A stretch of DNA of 32,274 nt from NCBI GenBank assembly GCA_945868745.1, contig CAMBMK010000015.1:1-32274 (forward strand), given 5' to 3'. Made by a program: the position numbers and the translations under genes. Source of the DNA: an uncultured Bacteroidales bacterium (GTDB lineage: Bacteria; Bacteroidota; Bacteroidia; Bacteroidales; UBA932). Under the pieces are notes generated by a model that saw nothing but the letters and a program-made list of their open reading frames with translations, had not been told where the DNA came from and did no database searches. This document shows, piece after piece, positions 6,167 to 15,645 of the stretch. How positions within the stretch are numbered: position 1 is the stretch's first letter; each line of letters begins with the position of its first letter.

Positions 6167-7813
6167 ATGAATACTAAGTATGTTTTCGTAACAGGCGGAG
6201 TAGCCTCCTCGCTCGGAAAGGGCATCATAGCGGCATCTCTGGCCAAACTTCTGCAGGCCAGAGGCCTGAGAGTAACCATCCAGAAATTTGACCCGTACAT
6301 CAACATCGATCCAGGCACGCTCAACCCGTATGAGCACGGTGAATGCTATGTGACCGATGACGGTGCCGAGACCGACCTGGACCTCGGCCATTACGAGAGA
6401 TTCCTCGGTGTACACACCTCCAAGGCCAACAATGTGACCACCGGCCGCATCTACAATGCCGTCATCCGCAAGGAGCGCGAGGGCGCATATCTGGGCAAGA
6501 CCGTCCAGATCGTACCCCACATCACCGACGAAATCAAGCGCAGGATGCTTCTTCTGGGGAGGACAGGCAAATATGACATTGTCGTGACAGAGGTAGGAGG
6601 CACTGTCGGCGATATGGAATCCCAGCCTTTCATCGAGTCCATCCGCCAGCTGCAGTGGGAGCTCCCGGACGAGGACTTCATCAGCATCCACCTTACGCTG
6701 GTGCCTTATCTGCGTGCCGCCAAGGAGCTCAAGACCAAGCCGACACAGCACTCCGTGCAGGCTCTCCAGCAGGCCGGTGTCCATCCCGACATCATTGTCT
6801 GCCGTACCGAGATGCCCCTTTCATCGGACATCAGGCGCAAGGTTGCCCTTTTCTGCAACGTCAAGCCGGGCCATGTGATCCAGTCCATCGACGCCCCTTC
6901 AATATATCAGGTTCCGCTCAATATGGAGGAGGAGCGCCTCGACGAGATGGTGCTCGAGCATTTCGGCCTCAACCATCTGCCGGACCCGGACATCGCTCCG
7001 CTCAAGGCTTTCCTCGACAAGCTCTACAACCCTAAGAAAATGGTGGACATAGCCCTTGTGGGCAAGTATGTCGAGCTCCAGGATGCCTACAAGTCCATTC
7101 TCGAGTCATTCATCCACGCCGGTGCAGCCAATGACTGCAAGGTCAGGGTTCATACCGTCCAGGCCGAATATGTCAACGACTCCAATGTGGCCGGAAAGCT
7201 CGGGGATATGGATGCAATCCTCGTGGCCCCGGGATTCGGAGAGAGGGGACTTGAAGGAAAGATAGCATCCATCAAGTATGCCCGTGAGAACAATGTGCCG
7301 TTCTTCGGAATCTGCCTCGGAATGCAGATGTGCATCGTGGAGTTTGCCCGCGACGTGCTCGGACTTTCCGATGCCGCATCCACTGAGCTCCATCCGGAGA
7401 CCACCAATCCGGTCATCGACCTCATGGAGGACCAGAAGTGCACCACAATCAAGGGCGGAACAATGCGCCTCGGTGCATATGACTGCAAGCTTGACAAGGA
7501 TTCGCTGGCTGCGAAGATCTACGGTACCGACCTGATTTCAGAGCGCCACCGCCACCGCTACGAGTTCAACAGCGACTATCTCGGCAAGATTGAGGCTGCC
7601 GGCATGAAGGCCACCGGACGCAATCCGGAGACCGGCCTTGTGGAAATCGTCGAGATCCCTTCACATCCTTTCTTCATCGGCGTGCAGTTCCATCCGGAGC
7701 TCATGAGCACCCCTGAGAAGCCGCAGCCGATTTTCGTGGCATTCGTGAAGGCTGCAATCGATAACCGTATCGCCAGGAAGGGCAGTGCGGACTTTGTTGC
7801 TGAAGAGGCATAG
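6167..7813 (+). CDS. pyrG: CTP synthase
   Basis: PyrG aminates UTP to CTP using ATP and glutamine, the last step of pyrimidine nucleotide synthesis. The 548-residue protein has the full two-domain layout. The N-terminal synthase domain starts with KYVFVTGGVASSLGKG and includes FDPYINIDPGT and the DDGAETDLDLGHYERF block. The C-terminal class-I glutamine amidotransferase has nucleophile Cys383 in GICLGMQ and the His509/Glu511 pair in FHPE. Start and length are standard. A consensus promoter lies just upstream, and the next gene begins one base after the stop, so the pair is co-transcribed. Confidence 0.98.
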   Translation: MNTKYVFVTGGVASSLGKGIIAASLAKLLQARGLRVTIQKFDPYINIDPGTLNPYEHGECYVTDDGAETDLDLGHYERFLGVHTSKANNVTTGRIYNAVIRKEREGAYLGKTVQIVPHITDEIKRRMLLLGRTGKYDIVVTEVGGTVGDMESQPFIESIRQLQWELPDEDFISIHLTLVPYLRAAKELKTKPTQHSVQALQQAGVHPDIIVCRTEMPLSSDIRRKVALFCNVKPGHVIQSIDAPSIYQVPLNMEEERLDEMVLEHFGLNHLPDPDIAPLKAFLDKLYNPKKMVDIALVGKYVELQDAYKSILESFIHAGAANDCKVRVHTVQAEYVNDSNVAGKLGDMDAILVAPGFGERGLEGKIASIKYARENNVPFFGICLGMQMCIVEFARDVLGLSDAASTELHPETTNPVIDLMEDQKCTTIKGGTMRLGAYDCKLDKDSLAAKIYGTDLISERHRHRYEFNSDYLGKIEAAGMKATGRNPETGLVEIVEIPSHPFFIGVQFHPELMSTPEKPQPIFVAFVKAAIDNRIARKGSADFVAEEA

Positions 7814-7814
7814 G

Positions 7815-8585
7815 ATGAAAAAGCGGTTCACGTTTGTCCTGTTGGCAAGTTTAATGCTCCTGGCTTCCTGTGCGGAGGCCAGGGTGCGTCAGTACGGCAT
7901 TGCAGTAAAGGCTGAGTATGTCCATGACGATTCGGCCTTTACCCAGGGCCTGTTCTTCGGACCTGACGGGATGCTGTACGAAAGCACGGGGATGAACGGC
8001 GAGTCTTCTTTCCGCAAGGTTGACCTTGCCACCGGAAAGGTTCTCCGCCGCCTTGACTTCAACTCCAAATACTTTGTCGAAGGGTCCGTGATGAAGGACG
8101 GCAAGCTCTTTGTGCTGACCTGGGGCAACAAGGTCGCCTTCGTCTATGACGCCTCCACGCTCGAATACATCAGGACCTACGCCTATCCGCGTGAGGGCTG
8201 GGGGCTGACCACCGACGGTAAACACCTGATAGCCAGCGACGGAAGCTCAAAACTGTATTTCCTCAAGGATGACTTCACCGTTGAGCGCACCGTTTCTGTC
8301 ACAATGGACGGCCGCCCCGTGCGTCTTCTCAACGAGTTGGAATACATTGACGGGAAAATCTGGGCAAATGTCTATACTACGGATATGATAGTCATCATCA
8401 ATCCTTCCGACGGAAAGGTCGAGGGCGTGGTTGACTGCAGCGGACTTCTTCCGGACAGGCTCCGTGACCGGAGGACAGACGTGCTCAACGGCATTGCCTA
8501 CAATCCGGCGGACAAAAAGACATATCTTACCGGAAAATATTGGAAAAGACTGTACGAAATTGAGCTGAAAGAGAAAAAACAGTAA
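7815..8585 (+). CDS. Glutaminyl-peptide cyclotransferase (plant-type), lipoprotein
   Basis: A 256-residue lipoprotein with a signal peptide ending in lipobox LASC and Cys19. The mature part shows the plant/bacterial glutaminyl-cyclase fold: FTQGLFF, YESTGMNGESS, FVEGS, LTWG, GWGLTTDG and LNELEYIDGKIWANVY. These correspond to blades of the five-bladed propeller that converts N-terminal Gln to pyroglutamate. No acidic export signal follows the Cys (AEARV), so it may face the periplasm. The longer frame from 7785 is rejected because it overlaps pyrG and lacks a signal sequence at its start; the Met at 7815 lies one base after the pyrG stop. Confidence 0.85.
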   Translation: MKKRFTFVLLASLMLLASCAEARVRQYGIAVKAEYVHDDSAFTQGLFFGPDGMLYESTGMNGESSFRKVDLATGKVLRRLDFNSKYFVEGSVMKDGKLFVLTWGNKVAFVYDASTLEYIRTYAYPREGWGLTTDGKHLIASDGSSKLYFLKDDFTVERTVSVTMDGRPVRLLNELEYIDGKIWANVYTTDMIVIINPSDGKVEGVVDCSGLLPDRLRDRRTDVLNGIAYNPADKKTYLTGKYWKRLYEIELKEKKQ

Positions 8586-8610
8586 TTTTTATTTACAACT
8601 TACATACAAC

Positions 8611-8699
8611 AAGCGGGGGTACTCGGTAGGCTTCGTGCCAATCCGGGTTGAGAGAGTCCCATGAACCTGATTCTGCCAATACAGACGTAGGGAAGGCTT
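8611..8699 (+). promoter_or_regulatory. TPP (thiamine pyrophosphate) riboswitch
   Basis: The conserved THI-box parts are present in order: GGGGGTACT (P2 5' side), a P3 arm CTCGG..GGC-TTCGT-GCC..CCGGG, the TTGAGAGAGTCCC segment (canonical CTGAGA region), ATGAACCTGAT, a small TCTG/CAGA stem, and GTAGGGAAGGC. Outer AAGC/GCTT bases (8611-8614 with 8696-8699) close P1. It precedes the TonB-dependent receptor gene by about 48 bases. No own promoter was recognised upstream, so read-through from pyrG is possible. Confidence 0.95.
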
Positions 8700-8707
8700 T
8701 ATTCTCT

Positions 8708-8721
8708 GGCGCTTTTGCGCC
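8708..8721 (+). promoter_or_regulatory. Hairpin in the TPP-riboswitch expression platform
   Basis: A perfect GGCGC-TTTT-GCGCC hairpin lies between the aptamer and the start codon at 8747. It is not followed by a U-run, so it does not look like an intrinsic terminator. Control of ribosome access is more likely, though no clear Shine-Dalgarno is seen, which is normal for the phylum. Confidence 0.45.
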
Positions 8722-8746
8722 GCCACCGCATAAATTATTACATTTT

Positions 8747-11029
8747 ATGCGTTTTTTTTATTCATTTCTGATGGCAGCGGCCGCCATTGTCGCAGGACAG
8801 AACGCCGCAATCGCAGGTCCCGGAGACGGTGACGGCAAGGTCGAGAAACTCGACAGTGTGGTAGTGTCGGCTTCGCGTGCCGACAATTCGACTCCGGTCG
8901 CGTTCACCATGGTGGGCAAAGACCAGCTCAGGGCATCGAACCCTATCAATTCCCTTCCGATGACGCTTAATCTCCAGCCTTCAGTGGTCACCTACAACGA
9001 AGGCGGTACCGGACTCGGCAACTCTGCAATGACAATCCGCGGCAGCAAGGGCTCACAGATCAATGTCACCCTCAACGGCATCACCCTCAATGACTCCGAG
9101 TCACAGGAAGTGTTCTGGGTCAACATCCCGTCGCTCCAGAGCCTCATCTCTTCCGTACAGGTCCAGAGGGGACTCGGCACCACAGCCAACGGCTCCGGCG
9201 CATTCGGTGCGAGCATCAATATGAGCACAGCCTCCGTAAGCCAGGACCCGTTTGCCCGTGCAGAATTCAGCGCAGGCTCGTGGAACACCTTCCTTACCAC
9301 CGTGTCGGCAGGCTCCGGCATTCTCCCGGGAGGCTTCTATTTCAATGCGGCATATTCCCACGGCTCCACCGACGGATACATCCGCAATGCGGGGGTTGAG
9401 TCCCAGTCGGCATTTGTGGTCCTCGGATGGCTCAAGGGCAACAATTCATTCCGCATCACCTACCTTCTCGGCGACCAGACAAGCGGCATCACCTGGGACG
9501 GAATCGGCCTTGACACCTATTACACCGACCGCCGCCACAATGATGCCGGTGCCTACAAGGACGACATGGGCAACGTGCGCTACTACGACAACCAGGTGGA
9601 CCGTTACATCCAGCACCACCTGCAGCTCAACTACACCCGCCGCTTCAGCGACGCCCTTACCTGGACCAACACCCTCAACTACACCCGCGGCGACGGCTAC
9701 GATGAATACTACAAATCCAACAAGACGCTCTTCAACTACGGTTTCCCGGCTTCCGTGACCGGGACCGACGGCAACCCGTATGCCAAGAGCGACATCATCT
9801 ACCGCAAGGAAATGGGCAATGACTTCTATGTGTTCAACACGGCCCTCAAGTATGTCAAGGACGGTCTCAACCTCACAGCCGGAGGAAATGTCTCCCGTTA
9901 CACAGGTGACCATTTCGGTGATGTCCTCTGGGTGAAGGTGCTCGGCGACGGCTATGACTATGCTTCAACGGACTGGAAGGACAAATGGTATGACAATGTC
10001 GGCAGGAAGACCGATGTCTCCGTCTATGCAAGAGGGGAGTGGTCTCCGGTGGAATGGCTCACTGCCTATGCCGACCTTCAGTTCAGGCACGTAGGCCTTG
10101 AAATGGAAGGCTGCGACGACGATGCGCTCGAATACGGCGGAACCGACCGTCTCGACTACACCGGCAGCTGGAATTTCTTCAATCCTCACGCCGGAGTGAC
10201 TTTCTCCTGGAACCCGCGCAACAAGGCATTCTTCAGCGTCGCCGTCGGACACCGCGAACCGGGCAGGAGCGACATCAAGGAGAACATCAAGGGCACCGAT
10301 TCCAACCCAATCAAACCTGAGAAGATGGTTGATTTCGAACTCGGCTACACCTACACCGGAAGCCGTTTCAGCGCAAGTGCCAACCTCTATGCAATGGAAT
10401 ACCGCGATATGCTCCTCGAGACCGGAAGGCTCAGCTCCTCCGGCTATGCGATCAAAGACAACGTGGCACGCGGATACCGCCGCGGAATCGAGCTCGCGGC
10501 GGCGTGGACCCCGGCGCAGTGGCTGACCGTTGACGGCAACGCCACCTTCAGCGCCAACCGCATCAAGGACTATGTATGCTATGTGGAGGTATGGGGCGGA
10601 GAGCCTCATGAGACAAGGCCTTACAGCTACGGCGATACCGATATGCTCCTTTCCCCTTCAGTTGTGGGAATGCTCCGCGCTAGCCTCTCCCCGTGGAAGG
10701 GCTCCGCACGCGGCTCGCTCAAGACCACCACACTTTCCATTGACGGAAAATATGTTGGCCGCCAGTATATCGACAACACCATGCGCGATGCGATGAAGAT
10801 TCCGGCATATTTCGTTGCCAACCTCTCACTGTCGCACGAGTTTGACCTCGGAAGCGGCAAGCTCGGTCTCGCAGGCTATGTCAACAACCTCTTCAACAAT
10901 CTCTACTACGCCTACGGATGGCGTTACGAGGGATGCTATGTGGACGAGTCTTTGCCTATCGAATACGGCATCGGAGTGTATCCACAGCCGGAAACTAACT
11001 TCATGTTTAAGGTTACTTACAGTTTTTAA
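8747..11029 (+). CDS. TonB-dependent outer-membrane receptor, probable thiamine transporter
   Basis: A 760-residue TonB-dependent receptor. The Met at 8747 opens a signal peptide (about 1-24); the longer frame to 8648 would translate the riboswitch and is rejected. The plug contains KLDSVVVSASRAD, NSAMTIRGSKGSQINVTLNG and VQRGLGTTANGSGAFGASIN. The barrel runs to a terminal KVTYSF with the C-terminal Phe typical of outer-membrane barrels. It lacks the SusC-type N-terminal carboxypeptidase-like domain and has no SusD partner, so it is a small-ligand receptor. The TPP riboswitch upstream gives the substrate inference: thiamine or a derivative, as for the TPP-controlled OMthi receptor of Bacteroides thetaiotaomicron. 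Energy would come from TonB-ExbBD encoded elsewhere. Confidence 0.88.
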   Translation: MRFFYSFLMAAAAIVAGQNAAIAGPGDGDGKVEKLDSVVVSASRADNSTPVAFTMVGKDQLRASNPINSLPMTLNLQPSVVTYNEGGTGLGNSAMTIRGSKGSQINVTLNGITLNDSESQEVFWVNIPSLQSLISSVQVQRGLGTTANGSGAFGASINMSTASVSQDPFARAEFSAGSWNTFLTTVSAGSGILPGGFYFNAAYSHGSTDGYIRNAGVESQSAFVVLGWLKGNNSFRITYLLGDQTSGITWDGIGLDTYYTDRRHNDAGAYKDDMGNVRYYDNQVDRYIQHHLQLNYTRRFSDALTWTNTLNYTRGDGYDEYYKSNKTLFNYGFPASVTGTDGNPYAKSDIIYRKEMGNDFYVFNTALKYVKDGLNLTAGGNVSRYTGDHFGDVLWVKVLGDGYDYASTDWKDKWYDNVGRKTDVSVYARGEWSPVEWLTAYADLQFRHVGLEMEGCDDDALEYGGTDRLDYTGSWNFFNPHAGVTFSWNPRNKAFFSVAVGHREPGRSDIKENIKGTDSNPIKPEKMVDFELGYTYTGSRFSASANLYAMEYRDMLLETGRLSSSGYAIKDNVARGYRRGIELAAAWTPAQWLTVDGNATFSANRIKDYVCYVEVWGGEPHETRPYSYGDTDMLLSPSVVGMLRASLSPWKGSARGSLKTTTLSIDGKYVGRQYIDNTMRDAMKIPAYFVANLSLSHEFDLGSGKLGLAGYVNNLFNNLYYAYGWRYEGCYVDESLPIEYGIGVYPQPETNFMFKVTYSF

Positions 11030-11093
11030 TTGTTTTCATAATTTGGATAATAAATCCTAAAGATTGTCTAAATTATTATTCTTCTTTATAATA

Positions 11094-11139
11094 CGCCTCT
11101 GGTCTGCGCGAAAGCTTGTACCGGAGGCGGTCTTTTTTT
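11094..11139 (+). terminator. Intrinsic terminator after the thiamine receptor
   Basis: CGCCTC (11094-11099) pairs with GAGGCG (11124-11129), extended by GGT/ACC inside, and is followed by a seven-T run (11133-11139). It separates the riboswitch-controlled gene from the SusC locus. Confidence 0.85.
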
Positions 11140-11145
11140 ATCATA

Positions 11146-11176
11146 TTGCTTTTTCACTTTTTTGTCCCTACATTTG
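11146..11176 (+). promoter_or_regulatory. Promoter of the SusC locus
   Basis: TACATTTG at 11169-11176 is a consensus Bacteroidetes -7 box. TTG at 11146-11148 lies 20 bases upstream, suiting a -33 element. It sits between the preceding terminator and the SusC start at 11195. It is the only promoter I could see for the nine-gene run. Confidence 0.6.
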
Positions 11177-11194
11177 CTGTTCTTTTGAAAACAA

Positions 11195-14128
11195 ATGATA
11201 GTAGTGAGAAAGCTAAAACGTATTGCAATCGCCCTTGTGGCGTTTGTCTTTCCCCTGATAACCCTGGCCCAGAATCCCGTAAAGGTCAGCGGAACTGTCA
11301 CCTCCGCCGATGACGGGCTTCCTCTGATCGGTGTGGCAGTGGTTGCAGGACCGGGAATCGGGACCATTACCGACCTGGACGGCAATTATTCAATAGATGT
11401 CCAGGGAGGCACCATCCTTGAGTTTTCCGCCATCGGATTCGAGCCGCAGACCTATGTCGTGCCGGACGCTGACGGCGGGATAACATACAACCTCGTGATG
11501 CAGACCGAGAGCCTCAAGATCGAGGACGCCGTGGTCATAGCCTACGGTGTAAGGAAAAAAGGTACCGTGGCCGGCAGTGTCAGCAGCGTGAAGGCCGACA
11601 AACTGGAAAACTCCCCGACGCCGGCATTCGACCAGGCGCTCCAGGGACAGGTGGCAGGTCTTACCGTGCTTTCATCCACAGGCGAGCCGAGTGCCTCCGC
11701 ATCGATGATAATCCGTGGCACCAACTCCATCAACTCCGGTACGGCCCCTCTCTATATCCTTGACGGAGTGGCGATTTCCGCATCGGACTTCAACACCATC
11801 AACCCTGCCGACATCGAGAGCATGTCGGTGCTCAAGGACGCATCCTCGACCTCCATCTACGGCGCCAGGGCAGCCAACGGAGTGATTGTCATCACCACAA
11901 GGCGCGGACGCACAGACCGTCCGAGCATCTCTTTCAAGACACAGACCGGCATCTCGTCGATTGCATACGGAAAATGGGACCTCATGAACACGGAAGAGCG
12001 AATCCAGTATGAAATGGAGCTCGGAATGGACGAGGGACAGGACTACAACTTCCTCCGCCAGACCGACGTCAACTGGCTCGACGCCGTCTATAACGACAAG
12101 GCCCTCCTTACCAGCAACGAGCTTTCCATCGCGGGTGCCGACGAAAACACCAACTATTTCGTATCGGCATCCTATTACAACCAGGACGGTATCGCACCGG
12201 CTTCCGCATTTGAAAGATACTCGCTCCGCTTCAACTTCGACCAGAAGATGGGCCGCATCCTCAAGATGGGTACCAACACGATGTTCAACTACCAGAACAT
12301 CATGCAGTCCGACGAAGGAAACTATACCCTCGTGACGCCTATTTCTGCAGCCCGCTTCATGCTGCCTTACTGGAATCCTTACAAAGAGGACGGAAGCCTC
12401 GCATCCATCAATGACGGCTCCTGGCTCGGACAGGGACAGAACCCTCTCGAATGGATAGAGAACAATCCTCTCAAATACAAGAAATACAAGGCTTTGTCCG
12501 TACTCTATGCGGAGCTTGAGCCGGTCAGGAACCTCAAGTTCAGGACCCAGGTCTCCTTTGACTTCACCCACACCGAGGGCTTCAGCCAGTCCTATCCGAG
12601 CTATGCTCCCAACCAGGACGAAGGCAGCGCTTCAAGAAGCAGCTCCACATATCTCAACCTCCAGATTTCCAATACCCTGACCTATACCTTCAACATCAAT
12701 CACGAGCACGATTTCACCTTCCTGCTCGGACAGGAGGGGGAGAATTACCATTCCGAAGGGTTCAGTCTCCAGGGCAAGGGCACGAGCAACGACAAGCTCA
12801 CCGACATCGCCTTTGCCACAAGGGTGACCTCCTGGGACAGCTGGGCCGATGCCGACTACTCCCGCGTGTCCTTCTTCGGCAGGGGAGAGTACAACTACCA
12901 GAACCGCTATTACGGCGAGTTCTCGCTCCGTACCGACGGCTCCTCCCGTTTCGGAAAGAACAACCGCTGGGGCGTATTCGGGGCAGCCGGCTTCATGTGG
13001 GACATCCGCAACGAGGATTTCTTCGCCCCGTACAGGGACGTGCTCACAACCGCCCAGCTCTCCATAAGCAGCGGAACCTCAGGCAACTCCTCCATCCCTA
13101 ACTATGAGCATCTTGCGCTCATCGGAAGCAGCGGAGACTACCTCGGCGACTCAGCCCTCGTGCCTGTACAGCCGGGCAACGAGGACCTCACCTGGGAGAG
13201 CTGCTGGACCACCAACCTGGCAATTCACCTCGGCCTGTGGAGCCGCATCAGCGCAGACATCGAGTTCTACAACAAATACACCACCAATATGCTTATGCAG
13301 GTGCCGCTGTCCTATGCGCAGTCAAACGGATACGGCTACAGGTGGGACAATGTGGGCGCAATGACCAACCGCGGCATCGAGCTCAACATATCGGCCGATG
13401 TCCTCAGGGCGGGCAATTTCATATGGAACGTCAATGCCAACGTCGGCTACAACCGCAACCGCATCGAAGAGCTCTACGGAGGTGTGACCGAATATGAAAA
13501 TGCCAACACCAACACCAAACTCGTGGTGGGCCATCCTCTCGGCGAGTTCTACCTCAACCGTTACGCGGGAGTCAACCCTGCCAACGGGGATGCCCTCTGG
13601 TATGATGCCCAGGGCAATATCACAAACGAGCTCCGCGACGAAGACAAGGTCCTGACAGGCAAGAGCTTCTATGCACCATGGCAGGGCGGATTCGGTACAT
13701 CCCTGAGCTACGGGAGGCTCACCCTGAGCGCCCAGTTCAGCTGGGTTGCCGACAGATGGATGATCAACAATGACCGCTTCTTCGACGAGAGCAACGGCCG
13801 TTTCTCCACCTACAACCAGTCCAGGAGGCTCCTCAACCGCTGGAAGCAGCCGGGAGACATCACCGACATCCCGCGCCACGGAGTCTATACGGAGTTTGAC
13901 AGCCGTCTTCTCGAGGATGCATCCTTCCTCAGGCTCAAGAACCTGATGCTCAGCTACAACACCGGCAGACTCGGCTTCATCCAGAATCTGAGGGTCTATG
14001 TGCAGGCGCAGAACCTGCTCACATTCACCAATTTCTCCGGTCTCGACCCTGAGGGTGTCTCCAACATCTATGCTGCCCAGTACCCGATGTCAAGGCAGTT
14101 CACCATCGGACTTGACTTTAACTTCTAA
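11195..14128 (+). CDS. SusC/RagA-family TonB-linked outer-membrane transporter
   Basis: A 977-residue SusC-type protein. A signal peptide ending LAQ is followed by a carboxypeptidase-D-regulatory-like domain (about 29-110; VSGTVTSADDGLPLIGVAV and TDLDGNYSI). The plug then shows the family signature with RGTNSINSGTAPLYILDGV and VLKDASSTSIYGARAANGV ending in ITTRRG. The barrel ends TIGLDFNF with a terminal Phe. SusC proteins import oligomeric ligands through a lid formed by the SusD partner, which begins at the overlapping stop/start TAATG. The ligand cannot be read from the sequence. The locus around it has a protease and LRR lipoproteins but no carbohydrate-active enzyme, which favours a peptide ligand. 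Confidence 0.95.
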   Translation: MIVVRKLKRIAIALVAFVFPLITLAQNPVKVSGTVTSADDGLPLIGVAVVAGPGIGTITDLDGNYSIDVQGGTILEFSAIGFEPQTYVVPDADGGITYNLVMQTESLKIEDAVVIAYGVRKKGTVAGSVSSVKADKLENSPTPAFDQALQGQVAGLTVLSSTGEPSASASMIIRGTNSINSGTAPLYILDGVAISASDFNTINPADIESMSVLKDASSTSIYGARAANGVIVITTRRGRTDRPSISFKTQTGISSIAYGKWDLMNTEERIQYEMELGMDEGQDYNFLRQTDVNWLDAVYNDKALLTSNELSIAGADENTNYFVSASYYNQDGIAPASAFERYSLRFNFDQKMGRILKMGTNTMFNYQNIMQSDEGNYTLVTPISAARFMLPYWNPYKEDGSLASINDGSWLGQGQNPLEWIENNPLKYKKYKALSVLYAELEPVRNLKFRTQVSFDFTHTEGFSQSYPSYAPNQDEGSASRSSSTYLNLQISNTLTYTFNINHEHDFTFLLGQEGENYHSEGFSLQGKGTSNDKLTDIAFATRVTSWDSWADADYSRVSFFGRGEYNYQNRYYGEFSLRTDGSSRFGKNNRWGVFGAAGFMWDIRNEDFFAPYRDVLTTAQLSISSGTSGNSSIPNYEHLALIGSSGDYLGDSALVPVQPGNEDLTWESCWTTNLAIHLGLWSRISADIEFYNKYTTNMLMQVPLSYAQSNGYGYRWDNVGAMTNRGIELNISADVLRAGNFIWNVNANVGYNRNRIEELYGGVTEYENANTNTKLVVGHPLGEFYLNRYAGVNPANGDALWYDAQGNITNELRDEDKVLTGKSFYAPWQGGFGTSLSYGRLTLSAQFSWVADRWMINNDRFFDESNGRFSTYNQSRRLLNRWKQPGDITDIPRHGVYTEFDSRLLEDASFLRLKNLMLSYNTGRLGFIQNLRVYVQAQNLLTFTNFSGLDPEGVSNIYAAQYPMSRQFTIGLDFNF

Positions 14129-15642
14129 TGAGAATGGAACCGAAGATGAAAAACATATTTGCCAAAATATCACTGACACTGCTTGTGCCTCTGTGCCTGG
14201 TCTCCTGCCTTGAGAAGACCCCTTCCGACAAACTGCTCACCGACGAAGGAATGGAGACTCTCAACGGTGCCGACCAGCTCTGCAACGGTGTCTATACCAA
14301 GCTGATGAGCGGTGCCCTCTACAGCGGCTACCTCACACTCTGCCCTGACATCCAGTCAGACCTTGTATATGCCGTGCAGGGCAATTCCAACACCTACGGC
14401 AACATCTGGATGTGGGACATCCGCTCCACCACGAGCGAAATCGGAAGCGTCTATGCCGCTCTCTATTCGGTCATAGGATCCTGCAACTATTTCCTTGACG
14501 GGGTTGATGACCTGCGCGCGAGGCTTTCCGACGACGAAGAAATCCAGTACCTCGACCATCTCCACGGTGAGGTCCTCTGTGCCAGGGCCCTTGCCTACAG
14601 CGAGCTTGCAAAATGCTTCTGCAAGGCCTACAACGCCGAAAACGCCTCCGGACCGGGACTTGTGCTGAGCGACAGTTTCGTCAATGAGGCTCCGAAGAAA
14701 AGGGCATCCCTCGAAGAGACCTACCGTTTCATCATAGCAGACCTCGAAAAGGCTTGCGAACTCTTCTCCGCCGATTCAGACCAGGCCAACGCGCCGTATT
14801 TCTCCTACGGTGCAGCACAGGCGCTCTGGGCAAGGGTCTGCCTCTATATGGAGGACTGGGACGGGGCCATCGAGCATTCGAGCTATCTGCTTGACAGCGG
14901 TGTATATGCGCTTGCAGACGCCAACGCCCTCTATACCTCCGGCAAGACTTATCTCCAGTATATGTGGACCAATGACGCCTCCTACGAAGTCATCTTCAAA
15001 ATAGGCTACACGTCCACCTCATACGGCTCCCCGATAGGCCAGGTGTTCCTCAACTTCAACAGGGACTTCACCTACTACTATCCGGATTTCGTACCGGCGA
15101 CCTGGGTGCTTAATCTCTACAACAGCGCCGACCTTCGTTACGACGCATATTTTACGGAACTCCAGACCGGCTACAGCCACGCCCTGGTCTGGCCGCTGCT
15201 CACAAAATACATGGGCAACGAGGGACTGATGTCCAACTACATCTACCACGTCTGCATGCCGAAGCCTCTTCGCCTTGCCGAGCAGTATCTCATCCGCAGC
15301 GAGGCTTATTGCCGCAAAGGCCAGTTCAACAAGGCAAATGCCGACATCAACGCCCTGCGCCAGAAACGCTACTCGACCGGAGGCACCGTCTCAATGAACG
15401 AAGACTCCTGGCTCGACACCATCAGCGACGAAAGGGTGAGGGAACTCTTTATGGAGGGATTCCGCCTGCAGGACCTCAAGAGATGGGGACGCGGCTTCGA
15501 GCGCACCCCGCAGACCTCCTGCCAGAGCGAAGGCAGCTCGATGAAGGTCACCGCGGACGACCCGCTCTTCGTATGGCCTATCCCGAGAAACGAAATCGAG
15601 GCCCCGGGCTCCGAGATTGAAGGAAATGAAAGCAACAGATAG
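14128..15642 (+). CDS. SusD/RagB-family nutrient-binding outer-membrane lipoprotein
   Basis: A SusD-type lipoprotein of about 500 residues, partner of the SusC protein directly upstream. The signal peptide ends in lipobox LVSC. TPR-rich SusD features follow: LNGADQLCNGVY, GEVLCARALAYSELAKCFC, YFSYGAAQALWARVCLYMEDW, RLAEQYLIRSEAYCRKG and, near the end, RELFMEGFRLQDLKRWG, which is the hallmark SusD C-terminal block. The ATG at 14128 overlaps the susC stop by one base (coupled translation), but Met7 at 14146 gives a cleaner signal peptide and may be the true start. It is expected at the cell surface, capping SusC and binding ligand. Confidence 0.94.
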   Translation: MRMEPKMKNIFAKISLTLLVPLCLVSCLEKTPSDKLLTDEGMETLNGADQLCNGVYTKLMSGALYSGYLTLCPDIQSDLVYAVQGNSNTYGNIWMWDIRSTTSEIGSVYAALYSVIGSCNYFLDGVDDLRARLSDDEEIQYLDHLHGEVLCARALAYSELAKCFCKAYNAENASGPGLVLSDSFVNEAPKKRASLEETYRFIIADLEKACELFSADSDQANAPYFSYGAAQALWARVCLYMEDWDGAIEHSSYLLDSGVYALADANALYTSGKTYLQYMWTNDASYEVIFKIGYTSTSYGSPIGQVFLNFNRDFTYYYPDFVPATWVLNLYNSADLRYDAYFTELQTGYSHALVWPLLTKYMGNEGLMSNYIYHVCMPKPLRLAEQYLIRSEAYCRKGQFNKANADINALRQKRYSTGGTVSMNEDSWLDTISDERVRELFMEGFRLQDLKRWGRGFERTPQTSCQSEGSSMKVTADDPLFVWPIPRNEIEAPGSEIEGNESNR

Positions 15643-15645
15643 AAT

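Noticed and set aside
8648..8746. N-terminal extension of the thiamine receptor
   Set aside because: It would translate the TPP aptamer; a normal signal peptide begins at the Met at 8747.
11195..15642. Starch or other glycan utilisation locus
   Set aside because: A SusC/SusD pair alone does not define a glycan locus, and no glycoside hydrolase, lyase or sulfatase occurs in the window.
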